DNA of 5,319 nt, taken from Candidatus Nitrosopolaris rasttigaisensis. GTDB taxonomy: Archaea > Thermoproteota > Nitrososphaeria > Nitrososphaerales > Nitrososphaeraceae. Under the pieces are notes generated by a model. That model searched no databases. It was given only the letters and a program-made list of their open reading frames with translations, and was not told the origin of the DNA. Each line of letters starts with the position of its first letter. The first letter of the stretch is position 1. The DNA is taken from contig CAKOFP010000276.1 of assembly GCA_933226995.1 (NCBI GenBank), positions 1 to 5,319 of the forward strand, given 5' to 3'. Below are positions 1-5,303 of this stretch, piece by piece. The translations under genes and the position numbers were made by a program.

Positions 1-99
1 AGTGAGTTTATAGAGATAAATCTCGATCCAACAAAATGGAAATATCTTTCTCGTTCTGACCCTGAAAGTATGTATCGTGTATACGAATACCATAGTTAA
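1..99 (+). CDS. C-terminal end of an unidentified protein (partial)
   Basis: The first reading frame is open from the window edge for 32 codons and ends at TAA 97-99. The peptide is rich in charged and aromatic residues (LDPTKWKYLSR, then YRVYEYHS at the very end), with a composition typical of a real protein terminus rather than random AT-rich DNA. The start lies outside the window, so neither length nor family can be judged. Nothing in these residues identifies a function. It may itself be part of a broken gene, as many of its neighbours are. No gene of comparable quality follows immediately, so it probably ends its transcription unit here. Confidence 0.5.
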   Translation, partial: SEFIEINLDPTKWKYLSRSDPESMYRVYEYHS

Positions 100-190
100 C
101 CAATAATTATAAAATGTATTCCTTTAGTAATTGAATGTAATGACAAACCGCAATCCACATGACATAGCAATTGTAAACTGAATTATTATT

Positions 191-400
191 ATGTGGGACA
201 CAAGCTCGCTTTTTACACCAACATCCTTGGGTCCACCCACTCAACAAACGAAACCTGTACGTAATGGATAACAGACATGGGCAGTGGAGGATCCAATTGC
301 AAGTTCACCACTTGTAGATGATGTCCATGCTGTGCGCAGGTCTAAGATCAAATCCTTAAACTTAGGTGCAATGTTGAGGTCTATGACTCACGCCGCCTGA
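191..400 (+). pseudogene. Small unidentified reading frame interrupted by a TAA
   Basis: From ATG 191 one frame runs to TGA 398-400 with a single internal stop, TAA 269-271. The part before the stop begins MWDTSSLFTPTSLGPPTQQ. The part after it includes TWAVEDPIASSPLVDDVH and ends LGAMLRSMTHAA. Both halves have balanced amino-acid composition, and this stretch looks visibly more GC-rich than the DNA around it, which supports former coding. Reading the TAA as a mutated CAA, GAA or AAA would give a 69-residue protein. I do not recognise a family. There is no clear promoter or ribosome binding site in front of ATG 191, so the true start may have been elsewhere. Chance openness over 70 codons with one stop is the alternative. 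Confidence 0.35.
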
Positions 401-441
401 AACGGATGCTCGTTTTCCTCATTGAATAACAATTGGTATAC

Positions 442-450
442 ACTTAAAAG
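442..450 (+). promoter_or_regulatory. Putative archaeal TATA box for the CBS-domain gene
   Basis: The stretch ACTTAAAAG is centred about 30 nt before ATG 476. An archaeal TATA box normally sits about 25-27 nt before the transcription start, so this would place the transcript start at or just before the ATG, giving a leaderless mRNA. No Shine-Dalgarno sequence lies before the ATG, which agrees. It overlaps the reading frame that could otherwise be extended upstream to TTG 422, which argues against that longer start. Confidence 0.4.
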
Positions 451-475
451 ATCAGACGCTGTTATAATCATCGTT

Positions 476-916
476 ATGACTACTATATCCGACTCTATGA
501 GGAAAAAATTAGAAACTATTGAAAAATCAGCTTCTGTTCAAGAAGCAGCTAAAAAAATGACAGATAAGAACGTGAGTTCATTAATAGTTGTAGGTCCAGA
601 TGGCAAACCACAAGGTTTGGTTACTGAACGTGATTTAGTTAAAACGGTATGTCTTAATGATCTTCGCACTAGCCTAGTGACTAATGAGCAGATAATGTCT
701 TCTCCTCTTATTACTATCGATTCCAAATCATCGCCATCAGTCGCAGCTGATATGATGCTGCAATACAATGTGAGGCATTTGCTTGTTATTGATAAGTCGG
801 CCGAAAACAAACCCATTGGTATAGTTACTCCACTCGACTTTACAAGATACCAGGAATATCCAAACGATGAAGTGAGTAAAGATGCTGTTGAAAAGATACT
901 AGAATATTATATATAA
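476..916 (+). CDS. Two-CBS-domain (Bateman module) protein
   Basis: This encodes a 146-residue cytoplasmic protein made almost entirely of two CBS domains. Residues about 12-65 form the first repeat, with the hallmark GLVTERDLVK at 47-56. Residues about 72-135 form the second, with GIVTPLDFTR at 115-124. In both, the glycine and the threonine-x-x-aspartate pattern that closes a CBS repeat are intact. Paired CBS domains bind adenosyl nucleotides such as AMP, ATP or S-adenosylmethionine and regulate partner proteins. Stand-alone versions are common in archaea and their partners are usually unknown. The frame can be extended to TTG 422, but ATG 476 is preferred: the extra residues match no CBS start and a TATA-like box lies 30 nt before this ATG. 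It ends at TAA 914-916, two bases before a decayed gene. No catalytic domain is attached, so the specific role cannot be assigned. Confidence 0.93.
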   Translation: MTTISDSMRKKLETIEKSASVQEAAKKMTDKNVSSLIVVGPDGKPQGLVTERDLVKTVCLNDLRTSLVTNEQIMSSPLITIDSKSSPSVAADMMLQYNVRHLLVIDKSAENKPIGIVTPLDFTRYQEYPNDEVSKDAVEKILEYYI

Positions 917-918
917 AT

Positions 919-1254
919 ATGAATTGTATTGCTTTTCTACTATCAGGACTTACGTTGGCAGATAAGAGACAATACAAACTGGGATTTATGTACAACGATA
1001 CCAATACCAATGAAGTTTGTTTCATTTAACGTCGTATTCCCAGCAAGTTATATGATAAACTCCGGTAGGCGATTTCCGCCAGCCGGTAATTTTGGCTCTG
1101 CTCAAGCTCAAGTAAGCAAGATATACATGCATTTACTTATGATTGCCCAAGTGGACACACTAAGGATTTCTATAATGGATATAGTGACGAGGCGAACGAT
1201 ATGATTGGATCGATACTGAGAATGGCATTTCAACTGCTTCTATGTTCGTTTTAG
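919..1254 (+). pseudogene. Decayed gene for a small secreted thaumarchaeal-type protein
   Basis: Protein-like segments appear in order but in different frames. The first frame gives 36 residues from ATG 919, starting with a short hydrophobic stretch (MNCIAFLLSGLTLA) followed by ADKRQYKLGF and ending at TAA 1027-1029. The middle is protein-like in the second frame (RRFPPAGNFGSAQAQVSK). From about 1126 the first frame resumes with YDCPSGHTKDFYNGYSDEAND and runs to TAG 1252-1254. A leader, a DKRxYKLGF segment and a Cys-Pro-x-Gly-His-Thr-x-x-Phe-x-x-Gly-Tyr motif are, from memory, typical of small exported proteins of unknown function in Nitrososphaeria. Two compensating frameshifts plus stops mean no full product can be made. 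The leader lacks the usual positively charged N-terminus, so the original start was probably lost. It begins 2 bp after the CBS gene and may once have been cotranscribed. The weak point is family identification, which rests on motif memory only. Confidence 0.42.
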
Positions 1255-1258
1255 TATA

Positions 1259-1557
1259 GAAACATCACACAATGCTACTGCAAACAATAAAGACGATATC
1301 CTAGAGCCACTATTTCACAGATTTGATAGATATTTCCTTTCCGAGTACACAGACGAGGAATCAAAACGATCGCAGTACAGAGACTGAGACAAGAAGGAAT
1401 AGAAAATGAGGAACTGGCTCTGTAGATCGCAAACGTGGTATTGGGAGGTCTTGGACGAAAAAGCATGCGAGGTAGTATCCGTATTGCCAGAAAGCCAAAG
1501 ACTATCCAAGACGTGGACGAGACAGTCCAGGCACTTAACAAATACGATCTAAAATGA
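1259..1557 (+). pseudogene. Frameshifted and nonsense-mutated gene of unknown family
   Basis: Two consecutive frames carry complementary parts of what looks like one protein. The second frame gives LEPLFHRFDRYFLSEYTDEE up to about 1360. The first frame continues with KTIAVQRLRQEGIENEELAL, meets TAG 1423-1425, then reads IANVVLGGLGRKSMRGSIR and ends ...VQALNKYDLK at TGA 1555-1557. The TAG would restore glutamine if it came from CAG by a C-to-T change. The second half is basic and alternates hydrophobic and charged residues like a folded domain, but I do not recognise the family. No start codon can be placed. The 88-residue open frame on the opposite strand (1275-1541) has poorer composition and is taken as its shadow. 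Confidence 0.4.
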
Positions 1558-1598
1558 AAATCAGATAGCAGGAGCGTTACAAGACCAATGTTGTCAAT

Positions 1599-1718
1599 AT
1601 GAATATTATCAAAAATGGCCTTCTCGGCTTAACGTGCGTCTACTGGGTAGGGTATTTTCATTACAAAGGAGAATCGTCAAAAGGCGTTAGTGTTGTCTCC
1701 CATCAAGAAAAGTCGTAG
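1599..1718 (+). CDS. Short orphan ORF, possible gene fragment (39 aa)
   Basis: ATG 1599 opens 39 codons ending at TAG 1716-1718. The start is hydrophobic and aromatic (GLLGLTCVYWVGYFHYKGE), like a single membrane segment followed by a polar tail. Just before its end another frame opens (from 1691) that runs without a stop into the Acg-type gene at 1775. This ORF could therefore be an N-terminal piece separated by a frameshift from something downstream, rather than an independent gene. There is no Shine-Dalgarno and no convincing TATA box. I do not recognise it, and chance is a real possibility. Confidence 0.22.
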   Translation: MNIIKNGLLGLTCVYWVGYFHYKGESSKGVSVVSHQEKS

Positions 1719-1774
1719 ACAACCAAGGAAAATTAGATAAGAAAGCTACTCATCCTACTGTAATAGCGAAACCC

Positions 1775-2869
1775 ATGCCATGGTTCGACACGAAAATGAG
1801 TCGTAGGAGATTCTTGAAATTAGCAGGTTCTGGAATAGGCGTTGCGGTAGTAGGAGGCACAGTTTGGCGTGCTTTTAGCAATGGAGTCTTCAGCAGCGAA
1901 CAAGGGCCAGCCTACGAACCTTGGAAAGATTGGAAAACGGAATCACAGCAAGGAGCAGGACCATTATCGCTAGTAGCTTCCGCTATCCTGGCAGCGAATG
2001 CACATAACACTCAGCCTTGGCTATTTGTTGTAAACCCAAATAGAATAGATTTGTTTGCAGACACTAAACGAAACATAGGAAGCATTGATCCATACTTACG
2101 AGAAATGTATGAAGGGCTTGGTTGCGCCCTTGAAAATTTGGTTCTGGCTGCAGAAGCAAAAGGATATTCGTATAATTTGAAACTTATGCCTAATCCTACA
2201 AGTAAGACCCATGTAGCGACCATTAGCTTGATAACACATACAAAGAGCAACAACGGTAGAATTGGCGACACAACTACTACTTATTCTCCTGTTTCGGAGG
2301 CGTTATCATCATACAATGCAATACCTCACCGCCATACAAATCGTGGACCATATGATAAGAATAGACCTGTGACACAGGATATTCTGCAATCATTAGGATC
2401 GTTGAACCAAACAATAGGTCCAGGAGTAGTGCTGCTTTTATGGTTTACCACTGATGAACAACGTCGTAAGGTAGGTGATCTCATTTTGCATGCTACCCAA
2501 GCTATCGTAACTGATAAGAAACAATCATACGACGATTTTAAATGGTATAGGCCGAACTGGCAAGACATTCAGACTTATAAAGATGGACTTACTGTTGATA
2601 CGTCAGGCACGCCGTGGTACATCGACGTTTTAGCCAAAATATTGCCGCCTATATCTGAGGAAGCATTCGACAGCTCCCAACTACAGTTGGCTAAAGACAC
2701 CTATATAGCGACGGCAACTGCATTTGGAATTATTGCAGTTCGTGATGTATTTGACAATATTCAAAGATTACAGGGTGGAATGTTTTATCAGAGAATGCAT
2801 TTGTGGGCTACATCAAATGGAATTGCTATGCAGCCTATGAATCAAATGACTGAACGTGCAGACAGATAA
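1775..2869 (+). CDS. Tat-exported Acg/nitroreductase-like flavoprotein, truncated by an in-frame TAA
   Basis: The protein has 364 residues. A perfect twin-arginine motif (SRRRFLK, residues 9-15) precedes a hydrophobic stretch (about 16-34), so it should be folded inside and exported by the Tat route. With no clear cleavage site it may stay anchored. The rest matches the Acg-type FMN-binding nitroreductase-like family, with HNTQPW at 77-82, RNIGSIDP at 99-106, RHTNRGPY at 186-193, and QRMHLWATSNGIAMQPMNQ at 339-357. Such proteins bind FMN; the Mycobacterium member Acg is linked to dormancy, and the substrate of archaeal members is unknown. ATG 1775 and ATG 1796 (residue 8, immediately before the Tat motif) are both possible starts. 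The frame is open back to 1691 but lacks a start codon there. The stop TAA 2867-2869 falls before the family's C-terminal segment, which continues in frame to 3031, so the product is probably defective unless the stop is read through or is a sequence error. Confidence 0.85.
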   Translation: MPWFDTKMSRRRFLKLAGSGIGVAVVGGTVWRAFSNGVFSSEQGPAYEPWKDWKTESQQGAGPLSLVASAILAANAHNTQPWLFVVNPNRIDLFADTKRNIGSIDPYLREMYEGLGCALENLVLAAEAKGYSYNLKLMPNPTSKTHVATISLITHTKSNNGRIGDTTTTYSPVSEALSSYNAIPHRHTNRGPYDKNRPVTQDILQSLGSLNQTIGPGVVLLLWFTTDEQRRKVGDLILHATQAIVTDKKQSYDDFKWYRPNWQDIQTYKDGLTVDTSGTPWYIDVLAKILPPISEEAFDSSQLQLAKDTYIATATAFGIIAVRDVFDNIQRLQGGMFYQRMHLWATSNGIAMQPMNQMTERADR

Positions 2870-3031
2870 ATTAGTTTGGGTATAGAACAAACATTTGGAA
2901 ACGCATTAAGGGCACTCATAGCAAACCCAAATTGGCAAGCATTGATGACCTTCCGTATAGGATATCCGACCGTCGAAGCATTAAGCAGTCCACGCAGGTC
3001 AATTCAAGACGTTATGTTTTCTTCAGTATAA
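2870..3031 (+). pseudogene. Orphaned C-terminus of the Acg-type flavoprotein
   Basis: This is the same reading frame as the gene ending at 2869. It continues for 53 more codons to TAA 3029-3031. The sequence includes FGNALRALIANPNWQALMTF, then RIGYPTVEAL and SPRRSIQDVM. A GYP segment followed by S/TPRR near the end is the expected C-terminal signature of nitroreductase-fold Acg proteins, where the arginines lie in the flavin-binding region. Restoring a sense codon at 2867-2869 (CAA or GAA needs one change) would give a 417-residue protein of typical family length. No start codon or promoter suggests that this tail is translated alone. Confidence 0.75.
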
Positions 3032-3066
3032 TTTTATTATTTTATTATTATCTTATTTTATATTCC
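3031..3066 (+). terminator. T-rich tract, possible transcription terminator
   Basis: Directly after the final stop of the Acg frame the non-template strand is dominated by runs of T broken by single A, C or TA. Archaeal RNA polymerase commonly terminates at U-rich tracts without a hairpin, so the position and composition fit the end of the Acg transcript. A chance AT-rich stretch cannot be excluded. Confidence 0.35.
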
Positions 3067-3241
3067 ATTGTTTATCAAAGGAAAGGTACTCCTGAATATA
3101 ACGACATCCAGAGGCCTTCCTCTTAACGCAAGAGAAGTTCATTGTTGTGGCTTGGCATCACGAATGTCACCGACCAGTAAAAGGGATAAAGAAAGACTGA
3201 GGATGGTTTTCACTGAAAGCGGTTGAGGACGGACGGATCTT

Positions 3242-3871
3242 CTATTGCTGTCGTCTTTCGATTGAATCTAATCTGGTCGTTAATGCGATAAGCTGATCTG
3301 ATAAATGAGCTATCGCATCATCTTTCATTTTGTCACGATCTCTCGTTGATTGGTTTAGTTGTTCTAATTCTTGTACTTTGCTCTGTATCTCCGCCTCTTG
3401 TCTCTCCAATTGGTGAACGTTCAAGAATGTAAGATAAGGTTCAATCGTGAGAAATATCTCTGCTTTCTCTGAGTCTTTCTTACGCCAATAAGTAGAGCCA
3501 GAATGTCCTATGAACCATTCAGAAAAGTCAGCATAACCAAGATCAGATATAGTAGTCTTTACAAATCGCCTAAAGGAGCACTGCCATCTTCTTTTTCTCC
3601 CTTGCCCATTCTATCTAAGGTCTTTGCAAAAGATCATGCAAGGTCATCATATATCATATTAGGATTCGGCATTTTCGTGTTTTGATAGACAACAAAAATA
3701 AGATCATGTTCTGTTCTACCTAGTGTTCTATATTCTGCGATAGTCTTTATATTTTTCGTTATGCCCATTCCCTTTGTAGCATATTCTTCTTTTTCGATAC
3801 TTGTAGCTTAGCCAAGATTTTAATTGTTGATTCATCTCGTCTGTTAAAAAGACTAATCTATCAGGCTAAGC
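3242..3871 (-). pseudogene. Tyrosine recombinase/integrase remnant, 5'-truncated and frameshifted
   Basis: Read on the minus strand from about 3871, the pieces are RLVFLTDEMNQQLKSWLSYK; then, after a frame change, YRTLGRTEHDLIFVVYQNT and MIYDDLA with TGA at 3636-3634, followed by SFAKTLDRMGKGEKEDG; then, back in the first frame, SFRRFVKTTISDLGYADF, EWFIGHSGSTYWRKK and a heptad-like coiled-coil tail ending IERRQQ at TAG 3244-3242. Visible catalytic elements are the arginine of the HxxR box (SFRR, but a cysteine stands where histidine is expected), the GH of FIGH, and the nucleophilic tyrosine in STYW (codon 3490-3488). The order and the coiled-coil tail match thaumarchaeal integrases as I know them. 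The N-terminal arm-binding domain and the first catalytic arginine are absent. Two frameshifts and a stop make it inactive. It marks an old integration event. The only intact ORF left (3424-3242) encodes the coiled-coil tail. Confidence 0.82.
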
Positions 3872-3964
3872 TAATGGAAGATTATATTAAAGAATCATAT
3901 GCAGAGAATGAATTTATGATTACACGAAGAGGTTACTATTATGTGATAAACAGTGACGATCTGA

Positions 3965-4057
3965 TCATTCTGTCGCAGTTTCAATTTTTCTGTCAAATAA
4001 TGCAGATCGATTAATTTCTTGTTCTTTCTTACTTGTTGTGATAGGGGCCGCGACCAT
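3965..4057 (-). CDS. Possible 30-residue ORF or gene fragment upstream of the integrase remnant
   Basis: ATG at 4057-4055 opens 30 codons to TGA 3967-3965. The peptide begins MVAAPITTSKKEQEINRSA and continues LFDRKIETATE, a hydrophilic helix-prone sequence of natural composition. A TATA-like TTATATCT lies about 35 nt before the ATG (forward strand about 4088-4096), placed as for a leaderless archaeal gene. It may be the 5' end of a longer gene cut short by mutation. It is not obviously part of the integrase, whose missing middle would not fit in the 90 bp between them. A longer frame over the same bases (4098-3895) looks less protein-like. Confidence 0.22.
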   Translation of the reverse strand: MVAAPITTSKKEQEINRSALFDRKIETATE

Positions 4058-4245
4058 AAATGTCTACAAACAATTTGAATCTTCTTAGATATAAGCACGT
4101 ATTTTGCACTAGATTACATTAAGATAATTAATTATTGTCCACATAATAAATGATGATAAATTGGGTTCCATACTCCATGAGAACTTTAAGTCGAGTTGAG
4201 GAACATTTTAATGCATAATCAATCTTTTTAAGAGATTATAGCACA

Positions 4246-4476
4246 ATGGATAAATCTCAAGAAGATATAGATACGTGGTATAAAAAAATAGAATTGATAG
4301 GCATTGAGATAAAAAGTCTAGACCAAGATATGGACACCGGTCGTTTCAAGCTAAAAACAAGGTTCATGAATCAGCACTTCATAAACGAACTAGACAAGAT
4401 CGGTTTACAACTAATAAATATAACAGGAACCTATGAAGGTAAACTTATAGTACTTTTGGAAAGAAAAATTTCATGA
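4246..4476 (+). CDS. Small conserved-looking hypothetical protein (76 aa)
   Basis: ATG 4246 opens 76 codons to TGA 4474-4476. The first part is acidic and helical (MDKSQEDIDTWYKKIELIG); a basic middle (GRFKLKTRF) leads to ELDKIGLQLINITGTYEGK and a hydrophobic strand LIVLLERKIS. No signal peptide, membrane segment or metal-binding cysteine pair is present, so a soluble cytoplasmic protein with a strand-helix-strand fold is likely. I do not recognise a named family. TATA-like candidates upstream are weak (around 4207-4220), and the strongest AT box (about 4225-4232) is too close to this ATG for a leaderless start. The stop overlaps a following ATG in an ATGA arrangement, typical of coupled archaeal or bacterial genes. 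Confidence 0.65.
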   Translation: MDKSQEDIDTWYKKIELIGIEIKSLDQDMDTGRFKLKTRFMNQHFINELDKIGLQLINITGTYEGKLIVLLERKIS

Positions 4477-4532
4477 GATTAGACGTTGACTTAATTACAT
4501 TTAGCTTAGAACAAAGAATAGACAAGACCTAA
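4473..4532 (+). pseudogene. 19-codon ORF in ATGA overlap, possible start of a lost gene
   Basis: ATG 4473-4475 overlaps the TGA of the 76-residue gene by sharing ATGA. It encodes MRLDVDLITFSLEQRIDKT before TAA 4530-4532. The overlap is the usual sign of translational coupling, and the peptide resembles a protein N-terminus, but 19 residues are too few for a normal product and no frame after the stop clearly continues it. It may be the remnant of a second gene in a former operon, or chance. Confidence 0.2.
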
Positions 4533-4586
4533 TACTCAAGGGTTAGATGGAATATATTTTGATATGCTTCTTCCTGCTAAGTATAT

Positions 4587-4856
4587 TTAGATATACGTAA
4601 ATATTTTGTAACTATTTTTGGCTTGATCAACATAAGCTTCGTCTGCTTGGCGTGGTTCAGGAACTTAACGTTCATTTACTCATTCACGTTCAGTTGAGAA
4701 TGTAAGCCTTTCGGATTCACTACAGTAGCTATTCTTTCTTGCGTTTATCCAATTTTTTATTAACAGAATTCTAATTATTTCTCGTAAAGACTATTCAAAA
4801 CTATTACTTGACTCAATCTCTTTGGCGAGAATAGCATCATCACAATCATTTGTCAG
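4587..4856 (-). pseudogene. Decayed minus-strand gene with three internal stops in one frame
   Basis: One minus-strand frame stays protein-like over about 90 codons. It reads LTNDCDDAILAKEIESSNSFE, then TAG (4793-4791), then SLREIIRILLIKNWINARK and ERLTFSTERE, then TGA (4682-4680), then VNER, then TAA (4667-4665), then VPEPRQADEAYVDQAKNSYK and IFTYI with TAA at 4589-4587. TAG and TAA would become glutamine and TGA arginine by reversing a single C-to-T change. The charged, helical composition persists on both sides of every stop without frameshifts, which is unlikely for non-coding AT-rich DNA. The family is unknown. The frame may extend a little at either end (upstream past TAA 4859-4857, downstream toward about 4541), so the limits are approximate. 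Confidence 0.35.
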
Positions 4857-5081
4857 TTAAGAAGGAAATTCCTTGAACCAACAAAGAAGAACTAAAACCC
4901 TATTTTCAGTCCCAATTGATAGGTTAATTTAATATCAATATAAAGCCAAGTCGTCCACTTACACTATAGAGATATTTACACTACTCTATTTAATTAGTGT
5001 CAAGATATATCTAAAATGATGTCAGGAGGAGCACGGGTTGAGTTCCGAAGGATGTTTAAACATATTCGTTTTCGATTGCTG

Positions 5082-5289
5082 TCATTTGTTGAGGATAATT
5101 TCAGTTGAAAGAGAATATATCTTCTCAATTGCTTTTCTTTCTATGTCTATGTTAAGGGGTCTATTCTTGCTCGCCAAAAATTGCAATTTCGTTAGTGCTT
5201 ACCATTGCGCTGCATCTTTGGATAGTATTTTCTAATCTAGCTTCGAGGTCGGTGAGCTCGTTCCATATGTCTAGGGTTTCGCTGCTCAT
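5082..5289 (-). pseudogene. Small gene broken by a one-base frameshift at a homopolymer
   Basis: ATG 5289-5287 follows a good Shine-Dalgarno sequence. The first frame gives 42 residues (MSSETLDIWNELTDLEARLE, then NTIQRCSAMVSTNEIAI) and stops at TAG 5163-5161. Another frame, entered at the run of five T (five A on the plus strand, 5176-5180), gives LASKNRPLNIDIERKAIEK and IYSLSTEIILNK, ending at TGA 5084-5082. Removing one T from that run joins both into a single 68-residue, mainly helical, acidic-to-neutral protein. No domain is recognised. The break could be a real mutation, a sequencing or assembly error at the homopolymer, or a slippage switch. The plus-strand ORF at 5038-5235 overlaps it but is Cys/Phe-rich and is taken as a shadow. 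Confidence 0.5.
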
Positions 5290-5296
5290 TTAACAA

Positions 5297-5303
5297 ACCT
5301 CCC
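5297..5303 (-). promoter_or_regulatory. Shine-Dalgarno sequence for the 5289-5082 gene
   Basis: On the minus strand GGGAGGT sits 7 nt before ATG 5289-5287, an ideal spacing and a strong match to the 3' end of 16S rRNA. It is the only convincing ribosome binding site in the window; the other genes look leaderless. This suggests the gene is, or was, an internal gene of an operon whose earlier members lie beyond the right edge. Confidence 0.45.

Noticed and set aside
538..816. 92-residue minus-strand ORF
   Set aside because: Entirely antisense to the CBS-domain gene, with no motifs of its own.
1275..1541. 88-residue minus-strand ORF
   Set aside because: Pro/Arg/Ser/Cys-rich shadow composition; the opposite strand has the more natural, though broken, protein sequence.
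3110..3123. AGAGG-CCTT-CCTCT hairpin
   Set aside because: A five-pair stem without a following U-run and not next to a gene end; too short to support as a terminator.
2932..3126. 64-residue plus-strand ORF with an apparent membrane helix
   Set aside because: It starts at TTG inside the out-of-frame tail of the Acg gene, and its hydrophobic stretch is just the translation of the T-rich terminator-like tract.
4150..4218. 22-codon plus-strand ORF (MMINWVPYSMRTLSRVEEHF...) upstream of the 76-residue gene
   Set aside because: Too short to separate from chance; could be an upstream leader peptide, but nothing in the sequence links it to regulation of the next gene.
4961..4989. Inverted repeat ATAGAG...CTCTAT with a 12-nt loop and a nearby ACACTA direct repeat
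   Set aside because: A six-base stem in AT-rich DNA is expected by chance, and no gene start is positioned to make it an operator.
5016..5108. 30-codon plus-strand ORF beginning MMSGGARVEFRR
   Set aside because: Very short, with no promoter evidence, and overlaps the minus-strand gene terminus; compatible with chance.
5038..5235. Plus-strand ORF from TTG 5038 with an AGGAGGA sequence 7 nt upstream
   Set aside because: The ribosome-binding-like sequence is attractive, but the peptide is Cys/Phe/Leu-rich without domain character and lies antisense to the better-formed minus-strand gene at 5289-5082.
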